From Oceanospirillaceae bacterium (lineage in GTDB: Bacteria > Pseudomonadota > Gammaproteobacteria > Pseudomonadales > Oceanobacteraceae): a stretch of DNA of 39,338 bases. A model generated the notes under the pieces. The model did no database searches. It was not told the origin of the DNA and saw nothing but the letters and a program-made list of their open reading frames with translations. Numbering within the stretch: the stretch's first letter is position 1; each line of letters starts with the position of its first letter. Below, one piece after another: positions 1 through 9,268 of this stretch. The position numbers were made by a program, and so were the translations under genes. The stretch lies in assembly GCA_002723385.1 (NCBI GenBank), contig PBNY01000081.1:1-39338 (forward strand). Reading direction: 5' to 3'.

Positions 1-446
1 CGGGAGAATTCCCGGTTCAGGGCCGGGTATTCTTCGGGGCGGTCGCCGGATGCAATGCCCATCACCAGTCGCCCGTTGGAGAGCACGTCCACACTGGCGG
101 CGGCCTTGGCAACGTGGGCCGGATCTCGCAGTGGCAATACGATGCTGCCCGTGCAAAGGGAGATGTCACGGGTTTGGCCCGCCAGCAATCCGAGATACAC
201 AAATGGATCAAACATCTGTCCAGCATCACCAAATGACGGCACGTTAAATGGCACATCACGCAACCAGACGGCAGCAAATCCCAGCGCTTCTGCCAGCTGA
301 ATCCGTTCCAGCGCGTGCTGCATGGTCGGAACCGGACTGTCGGCGTAGTGTTCAATTGGAATCACCAAACCGAGGCTGAGGTGGTTGGGGGTGAACATGC
401 GACTGTAGCCCGGATTGACAGGCCTGAAACTGGAGGATTGCGTCAT
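1..446 (-). CDS. Luciferase-like monooxygenase (LLM class), N-terminal part only
   Basis: The minus-strand frame opens at an ATG (444-446) behind a GAAAGAGA-like ribosome site and stays open to the window edge, so only about 148 N-terminal residues are visible. They read as the start of a flavin-dependent luciferase-like TIM barrel: an LGLVIPIEHY first strand, an AEALGFAAVWLRDVPF second strand, then TGSIVLPLRDPAHVAKAAASVD and SNGRLVMGIASGDRPEEYPALN. That last segment is the typical flavin/substrate-side pattern of this superfamily. It probably acts in the cytoplasm with FMNH2 supplied by a separate reductase; the substrate cannot be told. It resembles the small 'luciferase-type oxidoreductase' families more than bacterial luciferase itself. 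The gene is complete only beyond the left edge. Family call is firm, specific function unknown. Confidence 0.82.
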   Translation of the reverse strand, partial: MTQSSSFRPVNPGYSRMFTPNHLSLGLVIPIEHYADSPVPTMQHALERIQLAEALGFAAVWLRDVPFNVPSFGDAGQMFDPFVYLGLLAGQTRDISLCTGSIVLPLRDPAHVAKAAASVDVLSNGRLVMGIASGDRPEEYPALNREFS

Positions 447-646
447 GGTTCTCTTTCAAAGTAGAACGTTTTAGGCAGAACGACTGTGGCAAACAGACAG
501 GCTGTGGAAAGCAGACCGATTGGATACGGGTCTCGAAAGCTGTCAGCGGCAGGCGCGCTACCGGTGCACTTTATGGAGTGTAGAGCGACGGAAGGAAGGT
601 GATAATCCGGTGTTTTGCAGATTCAGTTTGTGGGTTTTCCATATAA

Positions 647-2749
647 TCAGTGGCCGGAGCCATGCTGCTGGATCAGTGCTTCCAGGCTGGTGGGGCGTGA
701 ATAGTAATAGCCCTGGCCATAGTCGCACCCAGCGTCGGTCAGGACACGAGCCTGCTCGGCGCACTCGACACCTTCGGCGATGACTTTCAGCTTCAGCTTG
801 TGAGCCATCACGATCATGGCTTCGCACAATGCCAGATCTTCTGCGCTGGTGGTGATGCCAGCGACAAACTCCTTGTCGATTTTCAGGTAATCAACATTGA
901 AGCGCCGCAGATAGGTCAGCGATGAATAGCCGGTACCGAAGTCGTCGACGGCAATGCCAAAGCCTTCTCGTCGCAGAGCGTTGAGGATGTTGTTGGAGCC
1001 ACCGTCCAGATCCATGGTGACGCCTTCGGTGATCTCAATCACCATGCGCTTCATGATGGACGGATATTTCTTCATCACTTCGCACCACATCAGCAGGTGC
1101 ATGTTGTTGTTGCGGAACTGGACCGGAGAGGAGTTGATGGTCAGGGCGAAGTCACTGGGCAGCTGATGTTCGTGTTCAATAAAGGCCCTGGAGGCATTGG
1201 TGAAGACCCAGTCACCGATATCACAAATGGTGCTGTTTTCTTCGGCCACGCTGATGAACTCCTGTGGGCTGACAAACCCCATTTCAGGGTGGTTCCAGCG
1301 CAGCAGGGTTTCAGCCATCGCCAGCTTGCCGTCCTGAAGGCCGACGATGGGTTGATAAACCAGTGAAAGCTGATTGTTGGCCAGACATTCCCGCAGGGCT
1401 ATCTGAACCCGGTTCTTGCGCTCTGCCACGCGTTGCATTGACGGCGTGAAGTAGCGGTAGCGATTCTTGCCGTTTTGCTTGGCTGAATAGAGCGCCTGAT
1501 CGCTGTTTTTCATCAGACCGTCGGCATTACCGGCGTCATCGGGATAGACCGCGATACCGATGCTGGCGGATATGTAAATGCGTTTTTGGCCAATTTCAAA
1601 TGGCGTGTTCAGTGCGTCGACCAGATTGGCAGCGACCAGATTGATATCGGTGAGGCTGCTGGCCATGGGCAGAATAATGGTGAACTCGTCGCCACCCACG
1701 CGCGCGGCAATGTCTGGCCCACGCAGGCATGACTGAATCCGACTGGCTGTTTTGACCAGTAACTGATCGCCGACCAGGTGGCCGTAGGTATCGTTGACCT
1801 GCTTGAAATAATCCAGATCCAGACTCATCACCGCCAGACGCTGATGATTGGTGGCGGCACGGCTGATGGATTCCTGAAGCCGGTTGGCGAACAACCAGCG
1901 ATTGGGCAAGTTGGTCAGTGAATCAAAGTTGGCTTGTTGCCAGATGATGGCTTCGCTCTGCTTGCGTTCGGTGAGATCTCGTGCCAGCGAAATCAGGTAT
2001 TCGTTATCATCCTGGCGGGTGTAGCTGACGCTGACTTCGACCGGAAAGACTTGCCCATCTTTTCGCAGATGGCGTCCCTCAATGACTTTCTTGCGCTCTC
2101 TGCGAAAAATATCGAGCATGCGCTGCCAGTCGTCCGGGGTTGAGAGGGTTTCCTCAAAGTCCATCACTGTTTTGGTCAACAGTTCATCCAGACTGTACCC
2201 AAGGGAGTCCACAGCCGCTTCGTTGACGTCCAGCAGACGTCCGGTGCGGGCCTCGACCACGAACATGGCGTCATTGGATTGCTGAATCAGGGTGCGGAAC
2301 AGCTGCAGGGCATTTTCAGTCTGTTTTTGTTTTTCCAGACTGACGATCTGGGCAATGAATCGCTGCACTGCTCCCTGGGCGTTGGGTTGGGCAACGATGG
2401 TCAGCAGCGCAGGAATGGATTTGCCCGACTTGTGCAGATAGCGCTTTTCGATGGTGATGGGCGTGAACGGATCTTCCAGCAGGCTCTGACGTATCTGGCG
2501 GTTGATCGGCAGTTCATCCGGGTGCGACAGGATCAGATCTTTTGAATAACACTCCTGCTCTGTGTAACCGAGCATGTTCATCAGTGCCGGGTTGACGTAT
2601 TCGAACGAGCCGTCAGGCCGCGACAAGGCCATGGGCACCGGTGTGGCGTCGAAAACAGGCTGCAAATCCGTATCGAAAAATGGGGCTTCGGCTTTCATCT
2701 CTGTATTCAGGAAGGCGTCAAAAGGATCGTAATATGTCGTGGAATTCAA
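647..2749 (-). CDS. PAS-PAS-GGDEF-EAL cyclic-di-GMP synthase/phosphodiesterase
   Basis: A 700-residue soluble c-di-GMP enzyme. There are two PAS domains (about 30-140 and 148-265), the second ending in an LARDLTERKQ PAC motif. They are followed by a GGDEF domain (about 275-435) and an EAL domain (about 445-695). The cyclase site is intact: DLDYFKQVND near 311-320, GGDEF at 352-356, and an allosteric I-site RGPD at 343-346, five residues before GGDEF. The phosphodiesterase site reads ETL (480-482) instead of EAL. The other metal/catalytic positions are present: N539, E572, D602-D603, K623 and E659. Both activities are therefore possible. The start is a TTG preceded by AAGGTG; there is no in-frame ATG near it. 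No membrane segment is seen, so the PAS domains probably sense a cytoplasmic cue. It is divergent from the mks operon. Confidence 0.93.
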   Translation of the reverse strand: MNSTTYYDPFDAFLNTEMKAEAPFFDTDLQPVFDATPVPMALSRPDGSFEYVNPALMNMLGYTEQECYSKDLILSHPDELPINRQIRQSLLEDPFTPITIEKRYLHKSGKSIPALLTIVAQPNAQGAVQRFIAQIVSLEKQKQTENALQLFRTLIQQSNDAMFVVEARTGRLLDVNEAAVDSLGYSLDELLTKTVMDFEETLSTPDDWQRMLDIFRRERKKVIEGRHLRKDGQVFPVEVSVSYTRQDDNEYLISLARDLTERKQSEAIIWQQANFDSLTNLPNRWLFANRLQESISRAATNHQRLAVMSLDLDYFKQVNDTYGHLVGDQLLVKTASRIQSCLRGPDIAARVGGDEFTIILPMASSLTDINLVAANLVDALNTPFEIGQKRIYISASIGIAVYPDDAGNADGLMKNSDQALYSAKQNGKNRYRYFTPSMQRVAERKNRVQIALRECLANNQLSLVYQPIVGLQDGKLAMAETLLRWNHPEMGFVSPQEFISVAEENSTICDIGDWVFTNASRAFIEHEHQLPSDFALTINSSPVQFRNNNMHLLMWCEVMKKYPSIMKRMVIEITEGVTMDLDGGSNNILNALRREGFGIAVDDFGTGYSSLTYLRRFNVDYLKIDKEFVAGITTSAEDLALCEAMIVMAHKLKLKVIAEGVECAEQARVLTDAGCDYGQGYYYSRPTSLEALIQQHGSGH

Positions 2750-3108
2750 AAGTGCACCTTGGCGGATGTCATTATTTCAGATAAATCCATGATGTGTCTG
2801 GCTACGTCACGACTGTCCGGCTTTTTTTGTCGTTTAACGGCCTGTTAATGCCGCGTTATCTGTTTTTGGCGGGAGCTTGTCTCCCGCGGGGGGCTGCCCT
2901 CTGGCGTAACTGGTCGTGTGAGTCGGCGATTTGTTACAGGTTTTTGGTTGGCAGAAACTGTCAATTGCCGACGGCGAGGAGATAGCGAACTGCATCGCTG
3001 TGTGTGACTCGTGGCCGTGCTAGACTTCACGCCGTTCCTGAGTGCACTTGCTGTCGCGCTCTTCCATCGTTCTTTGCTCCAAGACTGTTGCCTGAAACCC
3101 TTTTCTCT
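2750..3108. other. Divergent intergenic region between the GGDEF-EAL gene and mksF
   Basis: About 360 bases with no credible gene. It must carry promoters for both flanking operons. A seven-base-pair GC-rich hairpin (arms 2869-2875 and 2881-2887, five-base loop) is present, but neither strand shows a following T-run, so it is not a canonical terminator. A TGC-TAGACT extended -10-like element at 3018-3026 could serve mksF, but I see no good -35 element. The reading frame of mksF is open upstream to a GTG at 3004; those 35 codons look non-coding (Cys-rich, no family resemblance). Confidence 0.5.
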
Positions 3109-4725
3109 ATGCCACAAACTTCTGACTTGTTTTTCGCCGCACAGCGGCGGGTTTTCTTTCGTCCGCTGGCGGGTAAATACCGTGAACTGGTAGTGACTTG
3201 CCTGCGCGAGTTGTATCGCCGCACGTTCAGCGCCAGCGATGCCGACTATGGTCAGGCATTGTCGCGGGATGTGGTGCTGGGCCTGTTTCAGGAGGCACTG
3301 ACCCGTGAGCAGGGCTTGCTTCAAACGACCATGGCGGAAGCAGTTGATGCAGCCTCGTTGCAGGAGGCTGAGGCTGTCTCTGGTCAACCGGAAACCGACG
3401 ATAGTGGCCTGAAAACACCTCGGGATCAGGCGCTGTGGGTGTTGAACCAGCTATTGGAATGCGGCTGGCTCGAAAAACAGGTCGATCAGGCCAGCCTCCA
3501 GAGCAGTTATGGATTTACCCGTGAAGGACGTGACTTTACCGAGCCGTTTGCTCAATCGAGCCGGATATCGGCGCGCACTCGTCATCGTAATACGCGCAAT
3601 ACCCGCAATGCGCTGGAATCGTTTCTCAATCACGGTGATGTGTACGATTTACTCGATGCCCATGAGCATTCCGAGCGCATCATCACCGACTTTACCGATG
3701 TGATCGCCGAGCTCGATGAGCGCAAGCGTAATCTGGTGCGGGAGATGGAATCCCAGTGGCAGAGTGATGTGGCAGGCGATGCGTTTTTCGACTTTATGGA
3801 AAATCGCTTCCAGCCCGATTTGTCGGTGCGTTTGTCGGCGGACAACGTCGAGAAGCATCGTCACTTTATTGAACAACTGTTAGGCCGTATTCGTACCCAG
3901 GATGATGCCATCAAGGCCGGATGGGAACGACGTCTGCGGGAGTTATTACCGGAGCTGGCCAAACCTGGGCAGTCGTTGTTGTGGTGGCTACTGGACGGCA
4001 TCGAACATCGTCTGCGCAATGCTTGCGACATCATGTTGCCGGCACTCCGACAGTCGCTTCAGGGCTTTACCCGCCGGGCCGACATCGTCATCCGGCAAAT
4101 GGGGTATCTGGCGTCCCAGCGTCACAATGACGTTCCGGCACTGTGTCAGCAGCTGGCAGCGCTTCCGGTTGACGAGCAGGAGCAGCGCCTGCAGAAAGCC
4201 GCCGCCCTGATGTCGTTACCGGACGTCGGGCTGGTAGACCCGGCCCAGGTGCGTCTGGCACCGCCGCGGGAGCGCCGCGTCGCCAATGCACCGGTGCAAG
4301 ACGAATCCCGGATACCGGAATCGACTGAGCGCAAGCAGCTGTACATCCAACAAGCGCTGGATCAGGCCTTTACGGTCAATCAGAGCGCGATTCGCGATTA
4401 CGTCGAGACCCGTCTGGTCAGCGGTGGATCGGTATCGAGCCGGGAATTCCCGGTGTCCAGCGCCAGAGAGTTTCTGGCCGCTGCCCATGCCATCGGTCTG
4501 GGCGCTGCCAATGCCGATGCCAGTACCGCAACCACAGGCAAAACAGACACAGAAGGCTATCGCCTGATCATTCGACCGGAATCCGAGGTGCTGGATAAGG
4601 ACTGTCCTGACGGCGCCGATCGCCCGGAGTCAGACGTTATCGATCAGTCGTTAGTATTGAAAGATGCGCCTGCTTTTGTCCGCAAAGATCATTTTGTATT
4701 CGAACTGGTTCAGACCGGCGCATAG
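3109..4725 (+). CDS. mksF: MksF, kleisin-like subunit of the MksBEF condensin (Wadjet JetA family)
   Basis: A 538-residue protein recognised as MksF, the MukF-like kleisin of the MksBEF/Wadjet-type SMC complexes. In this family the kleisin bridges the SMC heads of MksB and binds MksE, and the complex extrudes DNA loops in chromosome folding or plasmid exclusion. I chose the ATG at 3109, giving [20 protein letters not shown]. It matches the expected N-terminal helix, whereas the upstream GTG at 3004 adds an implausible Cys-rich leader. The middle is predicted largely helical ([22 protein letters not shown] onwards, about 180-330). The C-terminal part (VFELVQTGA) ends in a likely winged-helix strand. 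mksE begins 23 bases downstream, so the genes are probably cotranscribed. The family call rests on sequence pattern and on the SMC neighbour. Type II JetA (DUF5716) is the nearest Wadjet label I can offer. Confidence 0.85.
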   Translation: MPQTSDLFFAAQRRVFFRPLAGKYRELVVTCLRELYRRTFSASDADYGQALSRDVVLGLFQEALTREQGLLQTTMAEAVDAASLQEAEAVSGQPETDDSGLKTPRDQALWVLNQLLECGWLEKQVDQASLQSSYGFTREGRDFTEPFAQSSRISARTRHRNTRNTRNALESFLNHGDVYDLLDAHEHSERIITDFTDVIAELDERKRNLVREMESQWQSDVAGDAFFDFMENRFQPDLSVRLSADNVEKHRHFIEQLLGRIRTQDDAIKAGWERRLRELLPELAKPGQSLLWWLLDGIEHRLRNACDIMLPALRQSLQGFTRRADIVIRQMGYLASQRHNDVPALCQQLAALPVDEQEQRLQKAAALMSLPDVGLVDPAQVRLAPPRERRVANAPVQDESRIPESTERKQLYIQQALDQAFTVNQSAIRDYVETRLVSGGSVSSREFPVSSAREFLAAAHAIGLGAANADASTATTGKTDTEGYRLIIRPESEVLDKDCPDGADRPESDVIDQSLVLKDAPAFVRKDHFVFELVQTGA

Positions 4726-4748
4726 ACCGCTGTCTGAATTACAATCTA

Positions 4749-5474
4749 ATGAGTGTTTCATTCATGAGTCAAACCCTATCCGATTCCTTGCTCGGCGTGC
4801 TGGAACAGCGACTGGTCGGGCAAGGCGTGTCGATCACTGAATATTCCGAGCTGGTCATTCGCCTGCTGGATTACGGCGTTCTGTGCCGCGATGAAAGCCA
4901 GATTGAACAGCAACTTTACGACCGCTTTCTGAGAGTGGAAGAGACCGTGGCCGAGTATTTGTCGGTACTCTGAATTCGTTTGCTGCATGACCGTCGTTTT
5001 CAGTTTGTGCGCCTGTGTCCGCCTGGAGCCGATGTGCCTGGGCTGGAAGCCGATGACGGTTTCTCTGGTCAGCTGGCGTTTCGGGATCGCATGAATCAGG
5101 CCGAAGTGGCCCTGGTGCTGGTGCTGCGCACCGAATACGACAAGGCGCTGCGCAGCGGTGCGCTGGATGATCAGGGCTGTGCGCCGACATCGCTGGAAGC
5201 CGTGGCCATTGCTCTGGACAACCTGCTCAAGCGCCAGCTTCCGGAGCAGCTGACCGAGCGCAAGCAGATGTTCCGTCGGCTGCGTCAGCGGCGCCTGATT
5301 CACTGGCAGCAGGATGAGCAACTGGGCGATGGCGACAGCTGGTTGCGTATCCGTCCGATCATTATGAGTTACGTCAGTGATGCGGTGCTGGCGGCTTTGG
5401 GCGCGGATTCTGTGAACGAAGCTGGTTCGAGCGATGATGACAATGACCATTCCCGCAATGAAACAGAGGGCTGA
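4749..5474 (+). pseudogene. mksE: mksE (Wadjet JetB family), reading frame interrupted by one in-frame TGA
   Basis: MksE is the small winged-helix subunit that binds the MksF kleisin. Here the frame runs from ATG 4749 (a second ATG lies at 4764) through 74 residues ending in VAEYLSVL, meets TGA at 4971-4973, and continues in the same frame as [23 protein letters not shown] for a further 166 codons to TGA 5472-5474. Together that is about 241 codons, as expected for one MksE. The residues on both sides of the stop read as one continuous domain, so a single substitution (for example GGA, CGA or TGG to TGA) explains it better than two genes. A TTG at 4980, two codons past the stop, could restart translation but has no Shine-Dalgarno. 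A sequencing error, readthrough or a split functional protein remain possible. mksB starts three bases after the end. Confidence 0.8.
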
Positions 5475-5477
5475 CGG

Positions 5478-8400
5478 GTGTTTCTGAAGAAGTTTATCTA
5501 CGTCAACTGGGGCAACATCCCGGCCAGCGAGTTTGAGTTTGGGCCGGTGAATCTGCTGTCGGGGGGCAATGGCTCAGGCAAAACCACCGCAGCCGATGCG
5601 ATCCAGACGGTGATGACGGCGGCCCACGACACCCTGTTCAACTACAACCCCGGTCAGGACGAAGCATCGCAGCGTGGCCGTGGCAAGCACGTCCGGACCC
5701 TGGCCAGCTATGTTCTGGGTTGCGACGATGGCAGTTACGCCCGTCCGGAAGGAGCAACCGGTTACCTGGCCGCTGTCTTTCATCCAACCCAACAGGAAAC
5801 CGGCGAGCCGTTTACCGCGGTCATTGGTGTATCGGCGCTGCTCGACAAAGCCGGGAATCAGCCCGTGGCGCGGCAGCAGGATCTGCGATTCTTCATCATT
5901 GCCGGTGAGATGCTGACGTTGTCGGATTTGTTGCAGCAGGACTTGTCCGGAGACCGGATGGTGGTGCCGCTGAAACAGCTGAAACGCCATTTGCAGGGCC
6001 GGGTGGAGTCGTTGAACGTGGAGCAGTACGACACCAAGAAACAATATCTGCGGCGCTTGTACGCGGCGCTCCGAGGTCGACACGACGCCGTGACAGAACG
6101 CGAGGCTATGAATGCAGCACGCACTTTTTCGCGCTTTATGGCCTACAAACCGGTCAAGAGCATTCACCAGTTTGTTGCCAACGAGATTCTGGAGCCGCGT
6201 GATCTTGGCGATGCAGTGCGTTCCGTCTCGGATCTGATGAAAACCCTGTGCGCCATGGAAGCCGATGCCAATACGCTGGCGGCCAGTGTGGAGCGTCTCA
6301 AACAATTGCGCGCAGGTGCCGACGATTATCAGCAACACTGGCTCGACTGCCAGCTGGGAGAATTCCAGCTCGCTCACAGCCGGGCCACTATTCAGCAACG
6401 CAGTTATCTGGATGCGCGCAAGCAACGCGAGCAGCACCAGCGAGCTGTGGCAGACACCGAACAACAACGCCAATCCAGAGAGCGAGAGCGCCAGCAGCTG
6501 CGCGACCAGCTGGTCGCTATGGAAGCACGTCGTCTTGGCATCAGCGCGTTGCAGGACAAGGACAAGGCCGAAACCGAGTGTGCTGACGCACAATCCCGGC
6601 GTGAGCAAGCAGCGATTGCCTTGCTGAAGCAGCATCAGGCAGCCACAGCTTCCGGTGCGGCTCTGGAAGAAGCTGAAACGCTGCTGGCGAATCCGGATAT
6701 TCAGTCGATGCTGGTATCGGCCCAGTCAAAGGACTGGCTTGCCAGTGTCAGGCGGTCAGCGGATCAAGAGGATTCAGAGGCGGCAGCGGCCCAGGCTGGC
6801 ATGGCGGCACTGGAATCGTTATCGGAACAGTTAACCCGGGAACAGCCGGATTTTACATCCTTGTCGGGCTCTCTGACCGGCGTTCGGGCGCATGAGCAGC
6901 GTCTGAATCAGGTGCGTCAGATCTGGCTGCACGGCGCGGAAGGGGACTCACTGTTAACCGCTGTTCAGGCTACCTTGCATCTGCGTCAGCAACGCAAACA
7001 GCAGCTGGAGCAGAAAATCCGTCAACGCCAGCAAGACGTGCGCAGCCTTGAAGATGCCCGAATCACCTATCCCGGATACGTCGTTCAGGCGCTGGATGCG
7101 ATTCGTGAAGCACTGCCGGATGCCGAACCCGGAGTGTTGGCGGATTTTGTTGATGTCAAAGACCCGGAATGGCAAAGCGCCGTGGAAGGTTATATCGGTG
7201 GAGCGCGTTTCAGCATTCTGGTAAACCCGGAATACGAGGCGGACGCCGCGCGCATTGTGCGCCAGCTGCCGGGAGGCCGCAGTCGGGCGCGGGTGATTCA
7301 GGGCGAGAAAGCGCGTCGCGACGGTGAGCGCCAGCGACTGCCGGATAACTCCATTATGCATCTGCTGGAGTTCGAGCACGCCACCGCCAGGGCCTACCTT
7401 CAGGCCAGCTATGGTACTGTCGAACAGGTGTCCGATGTTGAGCAGCTGCGCAAGACCCGCCGTGGTCTGACGTCCGATGGACTTGGATCGGGTGCTTATT
7501 CCATCTACCGCTGTGATCTGGATGATGCCGAACTGGTGTTCGGTACCGAGGCGCGTCAGCGTTCACTGGTGGCCCGTCAGCAGGAGCTGGAACAGTGGCA
7601 GCAGACTCTGGACAGCGATCAGAAGCTCACCGAGCGGCTGCAACGGTTACAACAAGCCCTGGTTCGGATGCAACCATTGGAGCTGGCGTCTGCGGTCGAA
7701 GACCTGCTGCAAACCCAGCAGGCGCTGAACGCCGCGCAATCGCGACTGCAAGCGGTGGACACGCTGGAAACCACTGAGCTGGATCTGGCCTATCAGGCGT
7801 TACAACTGCAGATGGATGCAGTGGATCAGTCTCTGCGAGAGCTGGATGCGCGTCTGGGGCAGCTGGGGCAGCAACTCAAGGACAGCGAACGCCTGTGCTC
7901 CGGCCTCAGTCAGCAGCGCGATGACACCCTGGCTCAGGCCGAACGCAGCGAAGGCAGCCTGCAGCAGCTGGTGGATGAACTTGGAGACACACTGCTGCTG
8001 CACGGCAAACGTATTGATCTTGATGACGTACTGGATCAGGCTCGAACCGATGCCGAAGCGACTACGCCGGAGCAACTGCAGCAGACTCTGGCCACTACGC
8101 GACAGCGCCTCAATGGCTTGGCTCACGCGCTGGAACGTCAGGTCAGTGATCACAACCTGGTGTGTCAGAATCTGGACGCCATCGTCTATGCACCGGACTA
8201 CAGTCAGGAACACAATCCGGCCTTTTTCACCGCCGTATGTGATCTGCATACCGAAGCCGGGCGTATCTACAACCGCCTGAAAAACAACCTGCTGGTAGAG
8301 AAGCGCCAGCAGCTGTCGGAACTGCGGGACAGTTTCAACAACGCCTTTGTTACCAACCTGTGCCACGCCATTTATCAGGCGATTAATGAAGGCAAACGTG

Positions 8401-9179
8401 TGCTGGAAGACCTCAACGCAGAGCTGCAACACCATCGGTTTGGGGCGGATCAGGAGCGTTACTGGTTTGACTGGGGCTGGGTGCCGGAATACCGGGATTA
8501 CTGGTTGTTCTTCGAGGAAGTGATCAAGAATCCAAGCCTTGGCGAGGGCAGCACACTGTTTGACGACGACTTTGACGCCAGCCTGCCAAAGAAAGCGTTG
8601 CAGGTTCGTGATCGGTTGATGGACATGCTGCTGGACGAAGACGAACAGAAAGCCATGCGCGAGCTGGAGCGGATTACCGACTACCGCAACTATCGACGTT
8701 ATGAAATCTACCGCCAGCCTGCCAACAAGGAAGCCATGCCACTGAGTGAATATGGCACTGGTTCCGGCGGTCAGCTGGAAACACCTGCCTACATTATCCG
8801 TTCGGCAGCGATTACCTCCGCGTTTCGCTTTAACGAGGGGGACAGCCACCTGCGTATGGTGCTGGTTGACGAAGCCTTCTCGAAGATGGACGAAGTCCGC
8901 TCCCGTGAAGTCATCAACTACCTGACGGATACGCTTGGGCTGCAATTGCTGTTTGTGATGCCAACCAGCAAATCCGGCCCCTTTATGGATCTGATCTCGA
9001 ATCAGTTTGTATTCGCCAAGGTACCCGCACCGGCGGGTTATCGGGTGGGGGAACTGCAAACCCGGGTACTGGTCGACCGCCAGCAATGCAATCAGGAACG
9101 TGTCAGGGAACTGTGGGCCAATCACCGCCGTACTATCCGCCATCAGGCCGGACTGGACTTTATGGCCGAGTTTTCCTGA
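5478..9179 (+). CDS. mksB: MksB, SMC-like ATPase of the MksBEF condensin (Wadjet JetC family)
   Basis: A 1233-residue SMC/MukB-type ATPase, the motor of the complex: ATP binding joins two heads and drives DNA loop extrusion. The Walker A motif GGNGSGKT is at 29-36. Long Gln/Arg/Glu-rich coiled-coil arms run roughly 290-530 and 680-900, flanking a hinge-like globular part around 540-680. The ABC signature TGSGGQ is at 1094-1099 and Walker B VLVDEAF at 1128-1134 (D1131, E1132), so the catalytic set is complete. The start is a GTG preceded by GAGGG, three bases after the mksE stop, indicating translational coupling. The frame is intact, unlike mksE. No MksG/JetD (TOPRIM-like nuclease) gene follows; a terminator lies 27 bases downstream. 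Function could be chromosome organisation, plasmid restriction, or loss in progress. Confidence 0.93.
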   Translation: MFLKKFIYVNWGNIPASEFEFGPVNLLSGGNGSGKTTAADAIQTVMTAAHDTLFNYNPGQDEASQRGRGKHVRTLASYVLGCDDGSYARPEGATGYLAAVFHPTQQETGEPFTAVIGVSALLDKAGNQPVARQQDLRFFIIAGEMLTLSDLLQQDLSGDRMVVPLKQLKRHLQGRVESLNVEQYDTKKQYLRRLYAALRGRHDAVTEREAMNAARTFSRFMAYKPVKSIHQFVANEILEPRDLGDAVRSVSDLMKTLCAMEADANTLAASVERLKQLRAGADDYQQHWLDCQLGEFQLAHSRATIQQRSYLDARKQREQHQRAVADTEQQRQSRERERQQLRDQLVAMEARRLGISALQDKDKAETECADAQSRREQAAIALLKQHQAATASGAALEEAETLLANPDIQSMLVSAQSKDWLASVRRSADQEDSEAAAAQAGMAALESLSEQLTREQPDFTSLSGSLTGVRAHEQRLNQVRQIWLHGAEGDSLLTAVQATLHLRQQRKQQLEQKIRQRQQDVRSLEDARITYPGYVVQALDAIREALPDAEPGVLADFVDVKDPEWQSAVEGYIGGARFSILVNPEYEADAARIVRQLPGGRSRARVIQGEKARRDGERQRLPDNSIMHLLEFEHATARAYLQASYGTVEQVSDVEQLRKTRRGLTSDGLGSGAYSIYRCDLDDAELVFGTEARQRSLVARQQELEQWQQTLDSDQKLTERLQRLQQALVRMQPLELASAVEDLLQTQQALNAAQSRLQAVDTLETTELDLAYQALQLQMDAVDQSLRELDARLGQLGQQLKDSERLCSGLSQQRDDTLAQAERSEGSLQQLVDELGDTLLLHGKRIDLDDVLDQARTDAEATTPEQLQQTLATTRQRLNGLAHALERQVSDHNLVCQNLDAIVYAPDYSQEHNPAFFTAVCDLHTEAGRIYNRLKNNLLVEKRQQLSELRDSFNNAFVTNLCHAIYQAINEGKRVLEDLNAELQHHRFGADQERYWFDWGWVPEYRDYWLFFEEVIKNPSLGEGSTLFDDDFDASLPKKALQVRDRLMDMLLDEDEQKAMRELERITDYRNYRRYEIYRQPANKEAMPLSEYGTGSGGQLETPAYIIRSAAITSAFRFNEGDSHLRMVLVDEAFSKMDEVRSREVINYLTDTLGLQLLFVMPTSKSGPFMDLISNQFVFAKVPAPAGYRVGELQTRVLVDRQQCNQERVRELWANHRRTIRHQAGLDFMAEFS

Positions 9180-9205
9180 TCAGGTATTTCCCTTTCTATC
9201 AATTA

Positions 9206-9250
9206 AAAAAAGCCTCACCCCATCCAGACTGATTGAGGTGAGGCTTTTTT
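9206..9250. terminator. Bidirectional Rho-independent terminator between mksB and the GH9 gene
   Basis: A perfect eight-base-pair stem (GCCTCACC 9212-9219 with GGTGAGGC 9237-9244, 17-base loop) is flanked by an A6 tract on the left and a T6 tract on the right. It works on either strand, ending mksFEB on plus and the endoglucanase gene on minus, which are convergent here. Confidence 0.93.
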
Positions 9251-9268
9251 AATGGCCGTCTGTTGCTG

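Noticed and set aside
3004-3108. Upstream extension of mksF from GTG 3004
   Set aside because: Cys-rich sequence with no family match, while the ATG at 3109 begins the expected N-terminal helix.
2845-3387. Minus-strand frame of 180 codons across the mksF start
   Set aside because: Low-complexity basic translation with no motif; overlaps the certain start of mksF and the divergent promoter region.
4980-5474. The downstream half of mksE as an independent gene starting at TTG 4980
   Set aside because: No Shine-Dalgarno precedes it and it lacks the N-terminal half of a known domain. It is annotated as part of one interrupted mksE, while restart is kept as a possibility.
7800-9143. Long minus-strand open frame opposite mksB (447 codons), with others at 5574-6635 and 4776-5450
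   Set aside because: They lie antisense to mksB and mksE, have no recognisable family motifs and follow from the codon bias of the sense genes. The one opposite mksE does show that no frameshift accompanies the TGA.
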